Shown here piece by piece: positions 63,511 to 64,000 of a stretch of 64,000 bases of DNA; position 1 is the stretch's first letter, and each line of letters opens with the position of its first letter. This stretch comes from Candidatus Methylomirabilota bacterium. Its GTDB lineage: Bacteria; Methylomirabilota; Methylomirabilia; Methylomirabilales; Methylomirabilaceae. The notes under the pieces are model-generated. The model did no database searches. It saw only the letters and a list, made by a program, of their open reading frames with translations, and had not been told where the DNA came from. The translations under genes were made by a program, and so were the position numbers. The DNA is taken from contig JAGWQH010000082.1 in assembly GCA_028870115.1 (NCBI GenBank), positions 90,003 through 154,002 of the forward strand, read 5' to 3'.

Positions 63511-64000
63511 ATGAAGGGAAGCGTCGGGAGAGTGTGGCTCATCTCAGCCCTCATCATCGGGTGGATGAGACTCTCCGCATGGGCCGAGCCGCTCCCATCC
63601 AACCTCACAGCGCTCACGATCGAGCAGCTCATGAACATCGAGATCACGTCGGCATCCAAGAAGGGGGAGAGCCTATGGGACGCTGCGGCGGCGGCCTACG
63701 TGATTACGGGGGAGGAGATCCGTCGATCGGGTGTCACGAGCATCCCGGAAGCCCTGCGCCTGGCGCCGGGTGTTGAGGTCGCGCAGATCAATGCTCACCG
63801 ATGGGCCATTTCCACTCGCGGGTTCAACAACGCCTTTGCGAACAAGCTCCTGGTTCTCATTGATGGACGGAGCGTCTACACGCCGCTGTTCGCCGGGGTC
63901 TTCTGGGACGTGCAGGACACCCTCCTCGAGGATATCGACCGGATCGAGGTCATCCGCGGACCTGGCGGGACCCTCTGGGGCGCCAATGCGGTCAACGGCG
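63511..64000 (+). CDS. TonB-dependent outer-membrane receptor (3' partial)
   Basis: The frame from ATG 63511, with AAGGAGG just upstream, runs off the window after 163 residues. A signal peptide (about 1-25) is followed by a plug domain: LTIEQLMNIEITSASKK, the AAAAAYVITGEEIRRSGVTS stretch, IPEALRLAPGVEV, STRGFNNAFANKLLVLIDGR and EDIDRIEVIRGPGGTLWGAN. The LMNIEITSASKK opening matches a receptor family common in environmental Gram-negatives. The barrel and its ligand (siderophore, vitamin or glycan) lie outside the window. Confidence 0.93.
   Translation, partial: MKGSVGRVWLISALIIGWMRLSAWAEPLPSNLTALTIEQLMNIEITSASKKGESLWDAAAAAYVITGEEIRRSGVTSIPEALRLAPGVEVAQINAHRWAISTRGFNNAFANKLLVLIDGRSVYTPLFAGVFWDVQDTLLEDIDRIEVIRGPGGTLWGANAVNG

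Overview
The window reads as a piece of a Gram-negative bacterial chromosome of moderately high GC. It carries an LPS-assembly lipoprotein (LptE), a TonB-dependent receptor, HlyD-type export, Spy/CpxP-like periplasmic proteins and IHF-type proteins. The mix of proteobacteria-like housekeeping operons with unusual NnrS/heme-copper-like membrane proteins fits the NC10 group (Candidatus Methylomirabilis). That is an inference from gene content and recollection of such proteins, not a database match.

Layout. 1-3182 (+): end of a branched-chain amino-acid (LIV) ABC operon (livG partial, livF, substrate-binding protein) followed by tsaC/sua5. 3331-5469: bifunctional (p)ppGpp enzyme. 5517-10868: rpmB (-), then rsmD, coaD, an aspartate-type aminotransferase, miaB, a purine phosphoribosyltransferase and a radical SAM protein, tightly packed. 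10846-13943: two large membrane proteins, the first a fusion of a vitamin K epoxide reductase (VKOR) domain with an NnrS-like domain. 14114-18104: IHF-alpha-like protein and MerR regulator, tRNA-Pro(GGG), surE, pcm, tRNA-Pro(CGG), apt, tRNA-Arg(CCT), TPR protein. 18619-37586, mostly (-): DUF151 nuclease, HIT protein, the ihfB-sppA-rpsA-plsC-cmk-aroA-miaA block, metF, ilvBNC, murJ, rpsT (+), holA, lptE, leuS.

37894-51252 is the accessory section: two PEGA-domain envelope proteins, a Spy-like protein divergent from an ECF sigma/anti-sigma/Spy-like operon, a lone receiver, a DevBCA/MacAB-type exporter without an obvious outer-membrane channel, a second ABC exporter, a SnoaL-fold protein, a SurA_N-DsbA fusion and a Tat-exported multicopper oxidase with a Met-rich loop. 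51283-61859 (-) returns to core genes: truA, asd, leuA, pssA, psd, alaS, recX, pilT, recA. 62275-64000 (+) holds a truncated GlcG/HbpS-like secreted protein with a 72-bp tandem repeat, a small LuxR-type regulator and the start of a TonB-dependent receptor.

How the genes work together. Three themes recur: branched-chain amino acid uptake and synthesis (LIV transporter, ilvBNC, leuA, asd); translation and RNA modification (rpmB, rpsT, rpsA, leuS, alaS, truA, miaA, miaB, tsaC, tRNAs); and envelope redox and stress functions (VKOR fusion, DsbA fusion, multicopper oxidase, Spy-like proteins under an ECF sigma factor). The best candidates for undescribed biology are the VKOR/NnrS-like gene pair and the ECF/Spy module. 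Two copies of a palindromic GTCATTGCGAG element lie in intergenic gaps. No CRISPR array, insertion sequence transposase, prophage or rRNA gene was seen.
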